Assembly (NCBI RefSeq): GCF_000192575.1
Contig: NZ_GL876926.1
Coordinates: forward strand, 62,001 to 126,000
Source: Novosphingobium nitrogenifigens DSM 19370
GTDB lineage: Bacteria; Pseudomonadota; Alphaproteobacteria; Sphingomonadales; Sphingomonadaceae
DNA: 64,000 bases
Direction of reading: 5' to 3'
Position numbers and translations under genes: made by a program. The notes beneath the pieces were generated by a model, which was not told the origin of the DNA, ran no database searches, and worked only from the letters and a program-made list of their open reading frames with translations. Shown piece by piece: positions 17,913 to 28,519 of this stretch (position 1 is its first letter; every line of letters starts with the position of its first letter).

Positions 17913-17946
17913 CTAAAGACGGTGTAGCTCCAGACGGCGCAACGAG

Positions 17947-17979
17947 AGGCGGGGACCGGCGCATGACCGGTCCCCGCCT
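17947..17979. terminator. Strong hairpin between convergent rluE and spuC
   Basis: A 13-bp perfect stem (17947-17959 with 17967-17979) with a 7-base loop lies between the two converging stop codons. There is no clear T-run in either direction, so it may act with the help of other factors. Confidence 0.7.
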
Positions 17980-17985
17980 AAGCCG

Positions 17986-19371
17986 TCAGCCGATGGCCGC
18001 GAGCTGTTCGGCCGATGCATCGAGCGCATCGGCAATCGTGCCGACCAGCTGATCGATTTCGGCATGGGTGATCACGAGCGGGGGGCTCATCACGATGGCG
18101 TCGCGAATGGCGCGCACCATCAACCCGCGCGCGATGCAGGCGTCGCGCACGATGGGGCCAGCCTGTCCGCCGGTGCCGTGGCGGCGATTGGTGCCCTTTT
18201 CCGCGACGATCTCGACCGCGCCGATCAGGCCGAGCGAGCGCACTTCACCGACCAGCGGATGGTCGCCGAGCCGTTCGGCCAGAACCTTGGCGAGATAGGG
18301 GCCGGTATCCTCGCGCGTGCGTTCGACGAGGTGTTCGTCTTCCATGATCTGGATATTGCGCAGCGCGACCGCCGCCGCGACGGGATGGCCCGAATAGGTG
18401 TAGCCGTGGACGAATTCCTCGCCCGAGGCGCGCAGGACCTCGACGATTTCGCTCGACACGCCGGTCGCCGAAATCGGCAGGTATCCCGACGACAGCCCCT
18501 TGGCCATCGACACGATGTCGGGCTTGATCCCGAAGTGCTGGAAGCCGAACCATTCACCCAGACGTCCGAAGCCGCAGATGACTTCGTCGGAAACCAGCAG
18601 GATGCCGTACTTGCGGCAGATCGCTTCCACTTTCTGCCAATAGCCGGGCGGGGGGATGATGACGCCCCCGGCGCCCTGAACCGGTTCGCCGATGAAGGCG
18701 GCGACGTTTTCCGGGCCGACGGCGAGAATGCGTTCCTCGATGGCAGCGGCGGCGCGTTCACCGAAGGCGACCGGATCTTCGTTAAAGCCGTCGCCGAACC
18801 AGTAGGGCTGCATCACGTGTTCGATGCCCGGGATCGGCAGTCCGCCCTGGACGTGCATGAAATCCATGCCACCCAGGCTTGCCGAAGCAACCGTCGAGCC
18901 GTGATAGGCGTTGTGGCGGCTGATGAAGATCGTGCGCTTGGGCTCGCCTTTCAGCGCCCAGTACGTGCGTACGAGGCGGAACACGGTGTCGTTCGATTCC
19001 GACCCGCTGTTGTTGAAGAAGACGTGGTTGAGATTGCCGCCCAGAAGGCTCGCCACTTTGGCCGCCAGTTCGATGGGCGGGGGCGTCGCGGTGCGGAAAA
19101 AGGTGTTGTAGAACGGCAGCTCTTCCATCTGGCGTGCCGCAACATCGACCAGTTCCTTGCGGCCATAGCCGACATTGACGCACCAGAGCCCGGCCATGCC
19201 GTCGAGAATGGCGTGGCCTTCGCCGTCGTAGACGGTCGATCCCTTGGCATGGGTGATGATCCGGCTGCCACCCATGTCCTGTTGCAGCTTGTAGCTGGAC
19301 TGGGCCGGCAGGTGATGCGCAACGTCGAGCTTGCGCAGGGCGGGAATGTCGTAGTTGCGGACAGTGACCAT
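17986..19371 (-). CDS. spuC: Class III PLP aminotransferase, probable putrescine/polyamine-pyruvate transaminase (SpuC)
   Basis: A 461-residue fold-type I aminotransferase. The PLP lysine is in SMAKGLSSGYLP (Lys291), the cofactor aspartate in LLVSDEVICGFGR (Asp262), and the phosphate-site GSESND follows residue 121. The N-terminus (LRKLDVAHHLPAQSSYKLQQ) matches the SpuC / omega-amine:pyruvate transaminase group. It transfers the terminal amino group of putrescine or a related amine to pyruvate, an alternative to the Puu route. The start at ATG 19371 is preferred to an ATG five codons upstream. An exact copy of the polyamine 12-mer lies 136 bp upstream. Confidence 0.85.
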   Translation of the reverse strand: MVTVRNYDIPALRKLDVAHHLPAQSSYKLQQDMGGSRIITHAKGSTVYDGEGHAILDGMAGLWCVNVGYGRKELVDVAARQMEELPFYNTFFRTATPPPIELAAKVASLLGGNLNHVFFNNSGSESNDTVFRLVRTYWALKGEPKRTIFISRHNAYHGSTVASASLGGMDFMHVQGGLPIPGIEHVMQPYWFGDGFNEDPVAFGERAAAAIEERILAVGPENVAAFIGEPVQGAGGVIIPPPGYWQKVEAICRKYGILLVSDEVICGFGRLGEWFGFQHFGIKPDIVSMAKGLSSGYLPISATGVSSEIVEVLRASGEEFVHGYTYSGHPVAAAVALRNIQIMEDEHLVERTREDTGPYLAKVLAERLGDHPLVGEVRSLGLIGAVEIVAEKGTNRRHGTGGQAGPIVRDACIARGLMVRAIRDAIVMSPPLVITHAEIDQLVGTIADALDASAEQLAAIG

Positions 19372-19810
19372 GGAACTCTTTCGCAAATCGCTGCCGACCC
19401 GTCCCTCGTATCGGGATCAGGACAGATCGGCTGTGTCGACACCGGCCTTTCCGGATGGGTCCGGAAAAGCTTCGCCGGATGAGCGTGTGATGCGCTCATT
19501 GAACAGCTAAGATCACAGATACGCCTCGACAGGCACGGCGTCAATGTGAAGGCAAGGGGGCGGGCCGCCCTTTTGGGCACCTTATTTGCGCCGAAATCGG
19601 ACGCTGCGAAGGCGTTGCGGCGGGGTTGGAACTGGGCACAGAACCGGTCTGTGCGGTCATTATCCCAAGGGAGGGGGTATCGACCGGTTTAAAAGGGTGG
19701 CATTGCCCCCTTTGCAAAATCGATGCGATCGCAGGAGACTGCACCTGACTTCGCCCGTGCTGCGGCGTGGTCGGGGGCACGAACAGGCAGTACTAGGGAC
19801 ATCAAGGCGA
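19372..19810. other. Divergent regulatory region between spuC and the GntR gene
   Basis: The region is 439 bp without a credible gene. It contains the polyamine 12-mer at 19507-19518 and must hold promoters for both directions. The open frame that extends the GntR gene upstream through it encodes Arg/Gly-rich low-quality sequence and is taken as non-coding. Confidence 0.6.
19507..19518. promoter_or_regulatory. Candidate operator, polyamine motif copy 2
   Basis: CTAAGATCACAG is the exact reverse complement of the 12-mer upstream of puuC (7944-7955). It lies between spuC and the divergent GntR-family gene. Confidence 0.45.
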
Positions 19811-20515
19811 ATGAAGGCAGTCGCAAGCGAAACGCCGGACATGGATGACATCGCTGACGTCGAAGGAGGCGAAGGACCGGCCTCTCTGCGCGAAAAGGTT
19901 TATGATGACCTTCGTTATCGCCTGATCACCGGGCGCATTGCGCCGGGCGTGGGGATTTCGACGCGCGGCCTCGCCCAGGAAATGGGGGTGAGCCAGATGC
20001 CGGTGCGCGATGCGCTGAGCCGGATCGCGGCCGAAGGCGCGGTCGAAATCCGCTCCAAGCGCGCGGTCATGGTGCCGCGCATGACGCCGGTCCGTTTCGA
20101 GGAAATCATGCGCCTGCGCATCCTGCTCGAACCGATGATCGCGACCGAGGCCTTGTCGCACATCACGCCCGAGATCCTGCGCCAGATTCGCGCGGCGGAC
20201 GAGGCGACCGATGTCGCGCTCGCGGGTGGGGACGTGCTCGCTTACATGGAATCGAACCATCGGTTCCATTCGCTGATCTATGGCGCGGCGCCCTTGCCGA
20301 TGACGTTCCGCATGATCGAAAGCCTGTGGATGCAGTTCGGTCCCTTCATGCGGGTGGTCTATGGACGCTACGGCACGGCCAATCTTGTCGACCAGCACCG
20401 GGTGGCGATCGCCGCGATCGCGGCCGGGGACGCACAGGCGCTGGGGGCTGCGATCAAGGCCGACATCGGCGACTGCGAGGACCTGATGCAGGACTGGGAT
20501 CGCCTGAATCTTTAA
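19811..20515 (+). CDS. GntR-family transcriptional regulator, FCD subgroup
   Basis: A 234-residue regulator. The winged helix spans about residues 22-90 (LREKVYDDLRYRLITGRIAPG, then LAQEMGVSQMPVRDALSRIAAEGAVEI), followed by the all-helical FCD ligand domain with RLRILLEPMIATEA, NHRFHSLIY and DQHRVAIAAIAAGD. FCD domains bind small acids or metabolites through metal-ligating His/Asp residues. It is flanked by spuC (divergent) and the polyamine-binding protein gene (downstream), so polyamine-pathway control is the natural inference. Start ATG 19811. Confidence 0.88.
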   Translation: MKAVASETPDMDDIADVEGGEGPASLREKVYDDLRYRLITGRIAPGVGISTRGLAQEMGVSQMPVRDALSRIAAEGAVEIRSKRAVMVPRMTPVRFEEIMRLRILLEPMIATEALSHITPEILRQIRAADEATDVALAGGDVLAYMESNHRFHSLIYGAAPLPMTFRMIESLWMQFGPFMRVVYGRYGTANLVDQHRVAIAAIAAGDAQALGAAIKADIGDCEDLMQDWDRLNL

Positions 20516-20567
20516 CCCTTTGATCCTAAACGCTGATATGATGGGGCGACTGGATATTTATCGAGTT

Positions 20568-20579
20568 CTGTGATCTCAT
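20568..20579. promoter_or_regulatory. Candidate operator, polyamine motif copy 3 (degenerate)
   Basis: CTGTGATCTCAT matches the puuC 12-mer at 10 of 12 positions. It lies 51 bp upstream of the binding-protein start. A weaker related sequence, TTTGATCCTAAA, lies at 20519-20530. Confidence 0.35.
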
Positions 20580-20630
20580 GGGCGGCGAGGCGCCGTTGCC
20601 GGGTACCGGGCTAAAGAGTAAGAGGATTGG

Positions 20631-21698
20631 ATGCTGATTCCCCAATCGCGACGCGGCTTTCTTTCCGGACTTGGCGCGGCGGCAGTCGGAATAACGGTCA
20701 CGGGATTGGGCGGATGCCACAATCCTGCTGCCAATCAGGTCAATTTCTACACCTGGGATACCTACGTCGGCAGGAACACGCTCTCCGGCTTTGAAAAGCA
20801 GAGCGGCGTCCATGTCAGCATGAGCCTCTATTCCAGCAACGACGAGCTGTTCGCCAAGTTGCGGGGCGGCAATCCGGGATATGACGTGGTCGTGCCCTCG
20901 CACGACTTCGTCCAACGCATGGCCAAGGCCGATCTGCTGACGCCGCTCGACCATGCGAAAATCCCCAACATGGCCAATATCGCGCCGCAGTTTCAGCATC
21001 CCGCGTTCGATCCCGAACGCAAGTACAGCATGCCTTATACCTGGCTGGTGCTGGGGATCGGCTATCGCAAGTCGAAAGTGGACGGTGTTCCCGACAGCTG
21101 GAAATGGGTGCTCGATTCCGATCGCTACAAGGGGCGGATCGCTCTCTTGTCCGACGCGCCGGACTTGTGCCGCCTTGCCGAAATCTATCTGGGCAAAAAT
21201 CCCAACGTGTTCGACCGGGCGACGTTGAAAGAGGTCGAGGCGCTGCTCATCCGCCAGAAGCCCAATGTCGCGACGTTCCATGACGACAACGGGCAGGATC
21301 TCCTGCTCGGCGGCGATGTCGACATCGTCATCGAATACAACGGCGACATCGCGCAGGTGATCCGCGAGGACAAGGATCTGGCCTTCGTCGTGCCCAGGGA
21401 AGGCAGCCTGATCCAGTCGGACCAGTTGTGCATTCCGGTGGGGGCGCCCAATCCCGACGGCGCCCATGCGTTCATCAACTATCTCCTGAGCGCGGAAGCC
21501 GGGGCCGACATTGCCCGCACGATCGCCTATCCCACGCCCAATGCCGCGGCGCTCAGGGCCATGGATGCGGCCTATCGCGACAATCCGGTGATTTTCCCGC
21601 CTCAGGCTGCGCTCGCGAAGTGCCAGTATGCGCAATACCTTGGCGAGGACGCCTATCGCGCGTTTCAGGATGTCATCACCCGGGTGCGCGCGGCCTGA
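20631..21698 (+). CDS. potF: Polyamine-binding lipoprotein of the PotD/PotF family
   Basis: A 355-residue substrate-binding protein. The N-terminus combines a twin-arginine motif (SRRGFLSGLG) with a lipobox GLGGC, giving Cys29 as the lipidation site, so it is probably a Tat-exported lipoprotein. The mature part starts NFYTWDTYVGRNTLSGFEKQ and contains YDVVVPSHDFVQRM and GDVDIVIEYNGD, typical of spermidine/putrescine-binding proteins. It is the only binding protein in the window and probably serves the potGHI importer about 13 kb away. Confidence 0.88.
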   Translation: MLIPQSRRGFLSGLGAAAVGITVTGLGGCHNPAANQVNFYTWDTYVGRNTLSGFEKQSGVHVSMSLYSSNDELFAKLRGGNPGYDVVVPSHDFVQRMAKADLLTPLDHAKIPNMANIAPQFQHPAFDPERKYSMPYTWLVLGIGYRKSKVDGVPDSWKWVLDSDRYKGRIALLSDAPDLCRLAEIYLGKNPNVFDRATLKEVEALLIRQKPNVATFHDDNGQDLLLGGDVDIVIEYNGDIAQVIREDKDLAFVVPREGSLIQSDQLCIPVGAPNPDGAHAFINYLLSAEAGADIARTIAYPTPNAAALRAMDAAYRDNPVIFPPQAALAKCQYAQYLGEDAYRAFQDVITRVRAA

Positions 21699-21718
21699 TC
21701 GAAACGGAAGGAGTGTCG

Positions 21719-24127
21719 ATGAAGCCGATCGCACGGAGACTGGCCCGCCGCCTCGTTCTGGCACTTTCGATCGCGGCGGTTCCCGCATGGGCGGACCCGG
21801 CACCGGTTGCCGAGCATCGGCCGCTTGCCGGACTGACGGCGCCGGGGCGCGTGATCGTCGATCGCTGGGGCATCGCCCATGTGCGGGCGGCCAATGTCCA
21901 CGATGCCTTTTTCCTGCAAGGCTGGAACGCGGCGCGCGATCGCCTGTGGCAGATCGACTTGTGGCGCAAGCGGGGGCTGGGGCTGCTTTCGGCCAGCCTC
22001 GGGGGAACCTACCTCGATCAGGACCGCGCGGCCCGGCTGCTGCTCTATCGCGGGGACATGCGCTCCGAATGGGCGACCTATCCCGCCACGGCCCATGCCG
22101 AGACCGAGGCGTTTGTCGCCGGGATCAATGCCTATGTCGGGGAAGTCGAGGCCGGGCGCGAACCCTTGCCTCGGGAGTTTACGCTGACGGGTTCGCGTCC
22201 CGACCACTGGCAGGCCGATGACGTTCTGCGCATTCGCAGTCACGCGCTGGTTTCGAACCTTGCCGACGAAGTCGAACGGGCAAGGCTGATCTGCAAGGGC
22301 GGGGCGCCGTTCCTGACGCTGCATCGCCGGATCGAGCCGGTCCATGCGATCAAGGTGCCTGCCGGGCTTGATCCTTGCGACATTCCTGCCGACGTTCTCG
22401 ACACGTATCTGCTTGGGACCAAGGGCGTGGCGTTTGCGCCGGGACCGCTTGCCGAAGCTGGGCTTCCCGATGCGGTGTGGTCGGGAAGTCTCGATCGGGC
22501 CGGGCAGCAGGAAGGGTCGAACAACTGGGCCATCGATGCCGCCCATTCGGCAACGGGGCGGCCGATCCTCGCCAACGATCCGCATCGCGCGCATGGCGTG
22601 CCGTCGTTGCGCTATCTCGTCGACATGGCCGCGCCCGGTTTCCATATTGCCGGGGCAGGGGAACCGGCGTTGCCGGGGGTAAGTTTCGGGCACAACGAAA
22701 CGGCAGCCTGGGGGCTGACGATCTTTCCGGCCGATCAGGAAGATCTCTACGTCTATCGCACCAGCCCGCTGCATCCCGGCGCCTATCACTACAAGGGACG
22801 CTGGGAACCCTTTCGCGTGGTGCGCGAGACGGTTGCGATCAAGGGCGGGGCGACGCGCGAGGTCGAGCTTAAATTCACGCGTCACGGCCCGGTCATCCAC
22901 GAGGACGAGGGCCATGCCTTCGGCTTGCGCACGGTGTGGAACACCCCCGGCGCGGCGGGTTATTTCAATGCGACGTGGATGTTCGAGGCAAAGGACTGGG
23001 GCGATTTCGACGCGGCCCACGCTCATTGGGGAACGCCGCCGCTCAATCTGGTCTATGCCGATGTCAAAGGCGTGGTCGGCTGGCGTCCTTCGGCCTTCAT
23101 GCCGCAGCGCAAGGGCTGGGACGGGTTGCTGCCGGTGCCGGGCGACGGGCGGTACGAATGGGACGGCATGATCCCGCCGACGATCCTGCCCGAGGTGCGC
23201 AATCCCGCTTCGGGCTTTGTCGCTTCGGCCAATGCGATCAACCTGCCGCCTGACTGGCCCAGCGAGACTCGGCCGATCAGCTTCGTGTGGTCCGATCCTT
23301 CGCGCATCGACGAGATCACGACCCGGCTTTCGGCCAAGTCGCGCCTGACGATCGAGGACATGACCGCGTTGCAGACCGATACGGTCAGCCGCTTGTCGCG
23401 TCGCGCGATGGTCCTGTTCGACGGTTTCGAGAGCGAGGATCCCGACACTCGCGCGGCGCTTGCCCTGCTCAAGGGCTGGGACGGCAATGAAAGCGCAGAC
23501 AGCGCCCCGGCGGCCTTGTTCGAGATCTGGCAGGCGAGCCACCTGGGGCCGGTGCTGGCCGCGACGGTCGGGACCGGCGATCTCGTCCATGCTCTGGAAG
23601 ATGCAACGCCGGGCGCCGTCATCGATGCGCTGGCCCGCAACGACAGCGCCCTCGGGGCCGATCCGGCCAGTATCCGGCGCAAGGTGGTCGATCGTTCGCT
23701 GGCCGAGGCATGGCGGGACGCGGTCAAGCGGCTCGGACCCGACCCCGCGCATTGGCGTTGGGGCGCCCTTCACGTGGCGCAGTGGTCTCCGGCCATCGCC
23801 CCGCGCGTCCCCGTGGCCGAGCGTGGCGGCTGGGCCGTTGGACCGGCCGGCGTCGGCGGATCGGGCAGTACGCCGATGGCGACATGGGACGGGCGCAATG
23901 CCTATGGCGTGGGCGGCGGCGCCTCGGTGCGCATGGTGCTCGACGTCGGCGCCTGGGACAATTCGCTGGTGATCAATGCCCCCGGCCAGTCAGGCAATCC
24001 GCAGGACGCACATTACCGCGACCTGTTCCCGCTCTGGGCGGCGGGGCGCTATGTCCCGTTCCTGTGGACGGACACCGCCGTCACGGCGGCCGCCGAACGG
24101 GTGATTGCGCTGGAGCCTGCCGGGTAG
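21719..24127 (+). CDS. Penicillin acylase-family (Ntn) hydrolase, secreted
   Basis: An 802-residue precursor with a signal peptide (cleavage near residue 25, AWA-DPAP). An alpha subunit and a spacer precede an autoprocessing site at GSNNW, giving Ser267 as the N-terminal nucleophile of the beta subunit. The later segment VSFGHNETAAWGLTIFPADQEDLY is typical of family S45. Members hydrolyse amides such as penicillin G, acyl-homoserine lactones or cyclic imides. Substrate is not predictable here. It sits 20 bp after the polyamine-binding protein gene with a GGAAGGAG ribosome site, so cotranscription with it is likely and an acylated polyamine or amide substrate is conceivable. Confidence 0.85.
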   Translation: MKPIARRLARRLVLALSIAAVPAWADPAPVAEHRPLAGLTAPGRVIVDRWGIAHVRAANVHDAFFLQGWNAARDRLWQIDLWRKRGLGLLSASLGGTYLDQDRAARLLLYRGDMRSEWATYPATAHAETEAFVAGINAYVGEVEAGREPLPREFTLTGSRPDHWQADDVLRIRSHALVSNLADEVERARLICKGGAPFLTLHRRIEPVHAIKVPAGLDPCDIPADVLDTYLLGTKGVAFAPGPLAEAGLPDAVWSGSLDRAGQQEGSNNWAIDAAHSATGRPILANDPHRAHGVPSLRYLVDMAAPGFHIAGAGEPALPGVSFGHNETAAWGLTIFPADQEDLYVYRTSPLHPGAYHYKGRWEPFRVVRETVAIKGGATREVELKFTRHGPVIHEDEGHAFGLRTVWNTPGAAGYFNATWMFEAKDWGDFDAAHAHWGTPPLNLVYADVKGVVGWRPSAFMPQRKGWDGLLPVPGDGRYEWDGMIPPTILPEVRNPASGFVASANAINLPPDWPSETRPISFVWSDPSRIDEITTRLSAKSRLTIEDMTALQTDTVSRLSRRAMVLFDGFESEDPDTRAALALLKGWDGNESADSAPAALFEIWQASHLGPVLAATVGTGDLVHALEDATPGAVIDALARNDSALGADPASIRRKVVDRSLAEAWRDAVKRLGPDPAHWRWGALHVAQWSPAIAPRVPVAERGGWAVGPAGVGGSGSTPMATWDGRNAYGVGGGASVRMVLDVGAWDNSLVINAPGQSGNPQDAHYRDLFPLWAAGRYVPFLWTDTAVTAAAERVIALEPAG

Positions 24128-24132
24128 GGGGC

Positions 24133-24261
24133 ATGGCATTCCCCGAGCGGGATCAGGCATTTGCCGCCGAACCGAAGCTGAAGGGCGGGCGAAAAAAAGA
24201 AGCCCTGATTGCCGGGGATTGGGACAAGCTGCGGGCCCTGTCGCAAGAGCGGAGGGGTTGA
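24133..24261 (+). CDS. Possible small protein, 42 residues
   Basis: ATG 24133 follows a GTAGGGGGC ribosome-like site five bases after the acylase stop. The product, MAFPERDQAFAAEPKLKGGR and onward, is charged, with a basic GGRKKEALI segment and DWDKLRALSQERRG at the end. The composition looks protein-like and the spacing suggests a coupled small gene, but there is no family evidence. Confidence 0.4.
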   Translation: MAFPERDQAFAAEPKLKGGRKKEALIAGDWDKLRALSQERRG

Positions 24262-24300
24262 CGTCGCGCTAGGAGGAGATGGCGAAACGCTTGCCCCTTT

Positions 24301-25110
24301 TTATCCCGCGACGACCGGAAACTCGTCTTCGGGCAGGGGATCGCCGGTCTTCAGTTTCCCGGTCAGATGGGGGTAGGGTGGCGAGGTCGTGCCGCCGCGG
24401 TCGGCATAGACCACGTCTTCGCCGAACCAGCGGGTGGAAAAGGCACGGCGGCTCCCGGCGGTCATGTTTCCCGGCGCGCCGTGGACGGTCATGAAATTGA
24501 ACGCGATGCAATCGCCCAGGTCCAGATCCCAGCCCATGATCCGGTAGTCATCCCGGTTGGCCGAGATGTCAGGCATTTCGACCAGCGCGTCGTTGTCGTG
24601 GTCATAGGCGCTGCCGTCGAAGCGGCGAGGCCGGAACAATTTGCCCCACAGATGGCTGCCCGCCACGGATTCGAGGCAGATTTCGCGCGGGACCGGATCG
24701 AGCGGCAACCACAGGCTGACCGTCTGTTGCCCGTCGACACAGTAATAGGGGCCGTCATGGTGCCACGGTGTCGGAATGTCGGCGCCCGATTCCTTGACCA
24801 GCAGGTGTTCGTGGAAAATCCGCGCCTTGTGCGATCCCATCAATTGCCGGGCGATTTCGGCCGCCGGACTGTCGAGGACAAAGCTCCTGAATTCGGGAAT
24901 CGCGGCCCAGTTGCAGTAATCGCCGAAGAAACGCGCGCCGCCCTTGGTATAGTTGCGGTGCATCGGGCTCGGCTCGGCCATGTTGCGCGCGGTTCCTTCG
25001 CGCAAGGGCTCGATCCAATCGGTGAACAACCCGCGCAGGACGACGACCCCGTCCTCCTGAAAGGCGGCCCGTGTTTCGGGCGGGAGCTGGGGGGCGAGCC
25101 TTGTTGCCAT
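24301..25110 (-). CDS. Phytanoyl-CoA dioxygenase-family Fe(II)/2-oxoglutarate oxygenase
   Basis: A 269-residue protein with the double-stranded beta-helix metal motif PWHHDGPYYC (His117, Asp119), distal His210 in TVHGAPGN and a 2-oxoglutarate-binding arginine near 221. PhyH-family bacterial enzymes hydroxylate small molecules, including ectoine and other secondary metabolites. Ectoine hydroxylase is not indicated because no ect genes are nearby. It ends close to the acylase region (convergent) and diverges from the urease operon across 174 bp. Confidence 0.82.
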   Translation of the reverse strand: MATRLAPQLPPETRAAFQEDGVVVLRGLFTDWIEPLREGTARNMAEPSPMHRNYTKGGARFFGDYCNWAAIPEFRSFVLDSPAAEIARQLMGSHKARIFHEHLLVKESGADIPTPWHHDGPYYCVDGQQTVSLWLPLDPVPREICLESVAGSHLWGKLFRPRRFDGSAYDHDNDALVEMPDISANRDDYRIMGWDLDLGDCIAFNFMTVHGAPGNMTAGSRRAFSTRWFGEDVVYADRGGTTSPPYPHLTGKLKTGDPLPEDEFPVVAG

Positions 25111-25284
25111 GAGCCGGGATCTCCGCGGAAAAAGGACGGTGCGACAAGATCATCGTTGATGGCGGCTTGCCAAGTCCGTTTTTGCAAGCCACCGCATGGC
25201 TCTTGGAGAAATGGCAACAAGGGTTTTCGGGTACGCGGTTTGCCCCATGCCCAGCCGGGATGGGCCATGGCACGGTGAGATGGC

Positions 25285-26172
25285 ATGAGTTTTCTTGATC
25301 GCGCGTCTTCGGCGCCATCCTTTCCCCGCTTTTCCGAAACCGCACTCCGGCACCAGCGTGTCGATGGCCACGCCCGCCTGCGCTTCGGGCCGAACGGACT
25401 GGCCGATCTCTATCAGCGGGCGCCGTGCCGGGTCCTGTTTCCCGCCGTTCCCACAGGCGCCTTCCCGCTCGCGGTCATGCTGACCACCAGTGGCGGATTG
25501 ACCGGCGGCGATCGCATTGCCCTCGACATTGCGGTCGATGAAGGCGCCTGTGCATCGGTCATGGGACAGGCCGCCGAAAAGCTCTATCGCGTGGGGCCGG
25601 GCGAAGCACCGGCCTCGATCGTGACGCGCATCGACATCGCCGACGGCGCGCGGGCCGAATGGCTGGCGCAGGAAGCGATCCTGTTCGACGCGGCTCGGCT
25701 CGACCGGCGGACGGAGATTGCCCTTTCCGGCAGTGCCCGGTTGCTGGCGGTCGAAAGTCTGGTGTTCGGGCGGATCGCCATGGGCGAGCGGATGACGACC
25801 GGGCTCATCCGCGATGCCTGGCGCATCCGGCGCGACGGGCGACTGGTCTGGGCCGACGGCTTCGTGATGGAGGATGACATCGCCGGGCTTTGCGCCGCGC
25901 CCTGGGGGCTGGGCGATGCGGTGGCGATGGCAAGTGCAATCTATGCCGGGCCGGATGCTGCCGCCCATCTTCCGCTCGCGCGCGAAGTGATCGAACTTGC
26001 GACGGGTGACGGGGCCGAGGGCGGCGCGACGCTCGTCAACGGGATCCTGCTGCTGCGCCTGCTCGACAGCGATGCCGCGCGGCTGCGTCGTCGCCTGTCG
26101 CATCTGCTGTCTGTCCTGCGCGAAGCTGCGCTAGGGCTTTCCACTCCGCTTCCTGCCGTCTGGACGCATTGA
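25285..26172 (+). CDS. ureD: Urease accessory protein UreD (UreH)
   Basis: A 295-residue protein with VDGHARLRFGPNGLADLYQR and TSGGLTGGDRIALDI, both family signatures. UreD binds apo-urease and, with UreF and UreG, forms the complex that delivers nickel. It is the first gene of the urease operon; the ureA ATG follows its stop by three bases. Confidence 0.92.
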   Translation: MSFLDRASSAPSFPRFSETALRHQRVDGHARLRFGPNGLADLYQRAPCRVLFPAVPTGAFPLAVMLTTSGGLTGGDRIALDIAVDEGACASVMGQAAEKLYRVGPGEAPASIVTRIDIADGARAEWLAQEAILFDAARLDRRTEIALSGSARLLAVESLVFGRIAMGERMTTGLIRDAWRIRRDGRLVWADGFVMEDDIAGLCAAPWGLGDAVAMASAIYAGPDAAAHLPLAREVIELATGDGAEGGATLVNGILLLRLLDSDAARLRRRLSHLLSVLREAALGLSTPLPAVWTH

Positions 26173-26175
26173 CCG

Positions 26176-26478
26176 ATGAATCTGACTCCTCGTGAAAAGG
26201 ACAAGCTGCTTGTCGCCATGGCAGCCATTGTCGCCCGCCGTCGCCTTGAACGCGGCGTGCGCCTCAATCATCCCGAAGCCATCGCGCTCATCACCGATCA
26301 CATCGTCGAAGGCGCGCGCGACGGCACCAGCGTGGCGGACCTGATGGCGAGCGGCGCGGGCGTGTTGACGCGCGGGCAAGTCATGGAGGGCGTTGCCGAG
26401 ATGATCCACGAGATCCAGGTCGAGGCGACGTTCCCCGACGGCACCAAGCTCGTCACGGTCCACCAACCGATCCGTTGA
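26176..26478 (+). CDS. ureA: Urease gamma subunit
   Basis: A 100-residue protein starting [20 protein letters not shown], with [20 protein letters not shown] and the closing TVHQPIR, exactly the UreA length and ends. It assembles with UreB and UreC into the (alpha beta gamma)3 holoenzyme. Confidence 0.95.
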   Translation: MNLTPREKDKLLVAMAAIVARRRLERGVRLNHPEAIALITDHIVEGARDGTSVADLMASGAGVLTRGQVMEGVAEMIHEIQVEATFPDGTKLVTVHQPIR

Positions 26479-26489
26479 AGGAAATTGCG

Positions 26490-26794
26490 ATGATTCCGGG
26501 AGAAGTGCTTGTCGCGGAAGGTGACATCCTGCTCAACGCCGATCGCGAGGCGATGGTCCTGACGGTCGCGAACGGCGGCGACCGCCCGATCCAGGTCGGC
26601 AGCCATTACCATTTTGCCGAAACCAACCCGGCGCTCCAGTTCGACCGCGAGGCGGCGCGCGGACACCGGCTCGACATTCCGGCGGGAACTGCGATCCGGT
26701 TCGAACCGGGCCAGTCGCGCGAAGTGCGCCTGATCCCTTATGCCGGGACGCGACACGTGATCGGGTTCCGTGGCGACGTGATGGGGGCGCTCTG

Positions 26795-26795
<1 letters not shown>
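26490..26795 (+). CDS. ureB: Urease beta subunit
   Basis: A 101-residue protein starting [20 protein letters not shown], with [17 protein letters not shown] typical of UreB. The ATG at 26490 is chosen because GAAGGAA lies at proper spacing and the family begins with MIPGE; the frame also opens at a TTG at 26475. Its stop overlaps the ureC start by one base (TGATG). Confidence 0.95.
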
Positions 26796-28507
<1,712 letters not shown>

Positions 28508-28519
28508 TAGGGCTTTGTG

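Noticed and set aside
21665..23773. Long antisense frame opposite the penicillin acylase gene
   Set aside because: Same cause; no start context and no recognisable motif, while the plus strand has the S45 nucleophile region.
24301..25110. Ectoine hydroxylase (EctD) as the identity of the PhyH-family protein
   Set aside because: No ectABC genes nearby and no EctD-specific signature seen; only the family level is supported.
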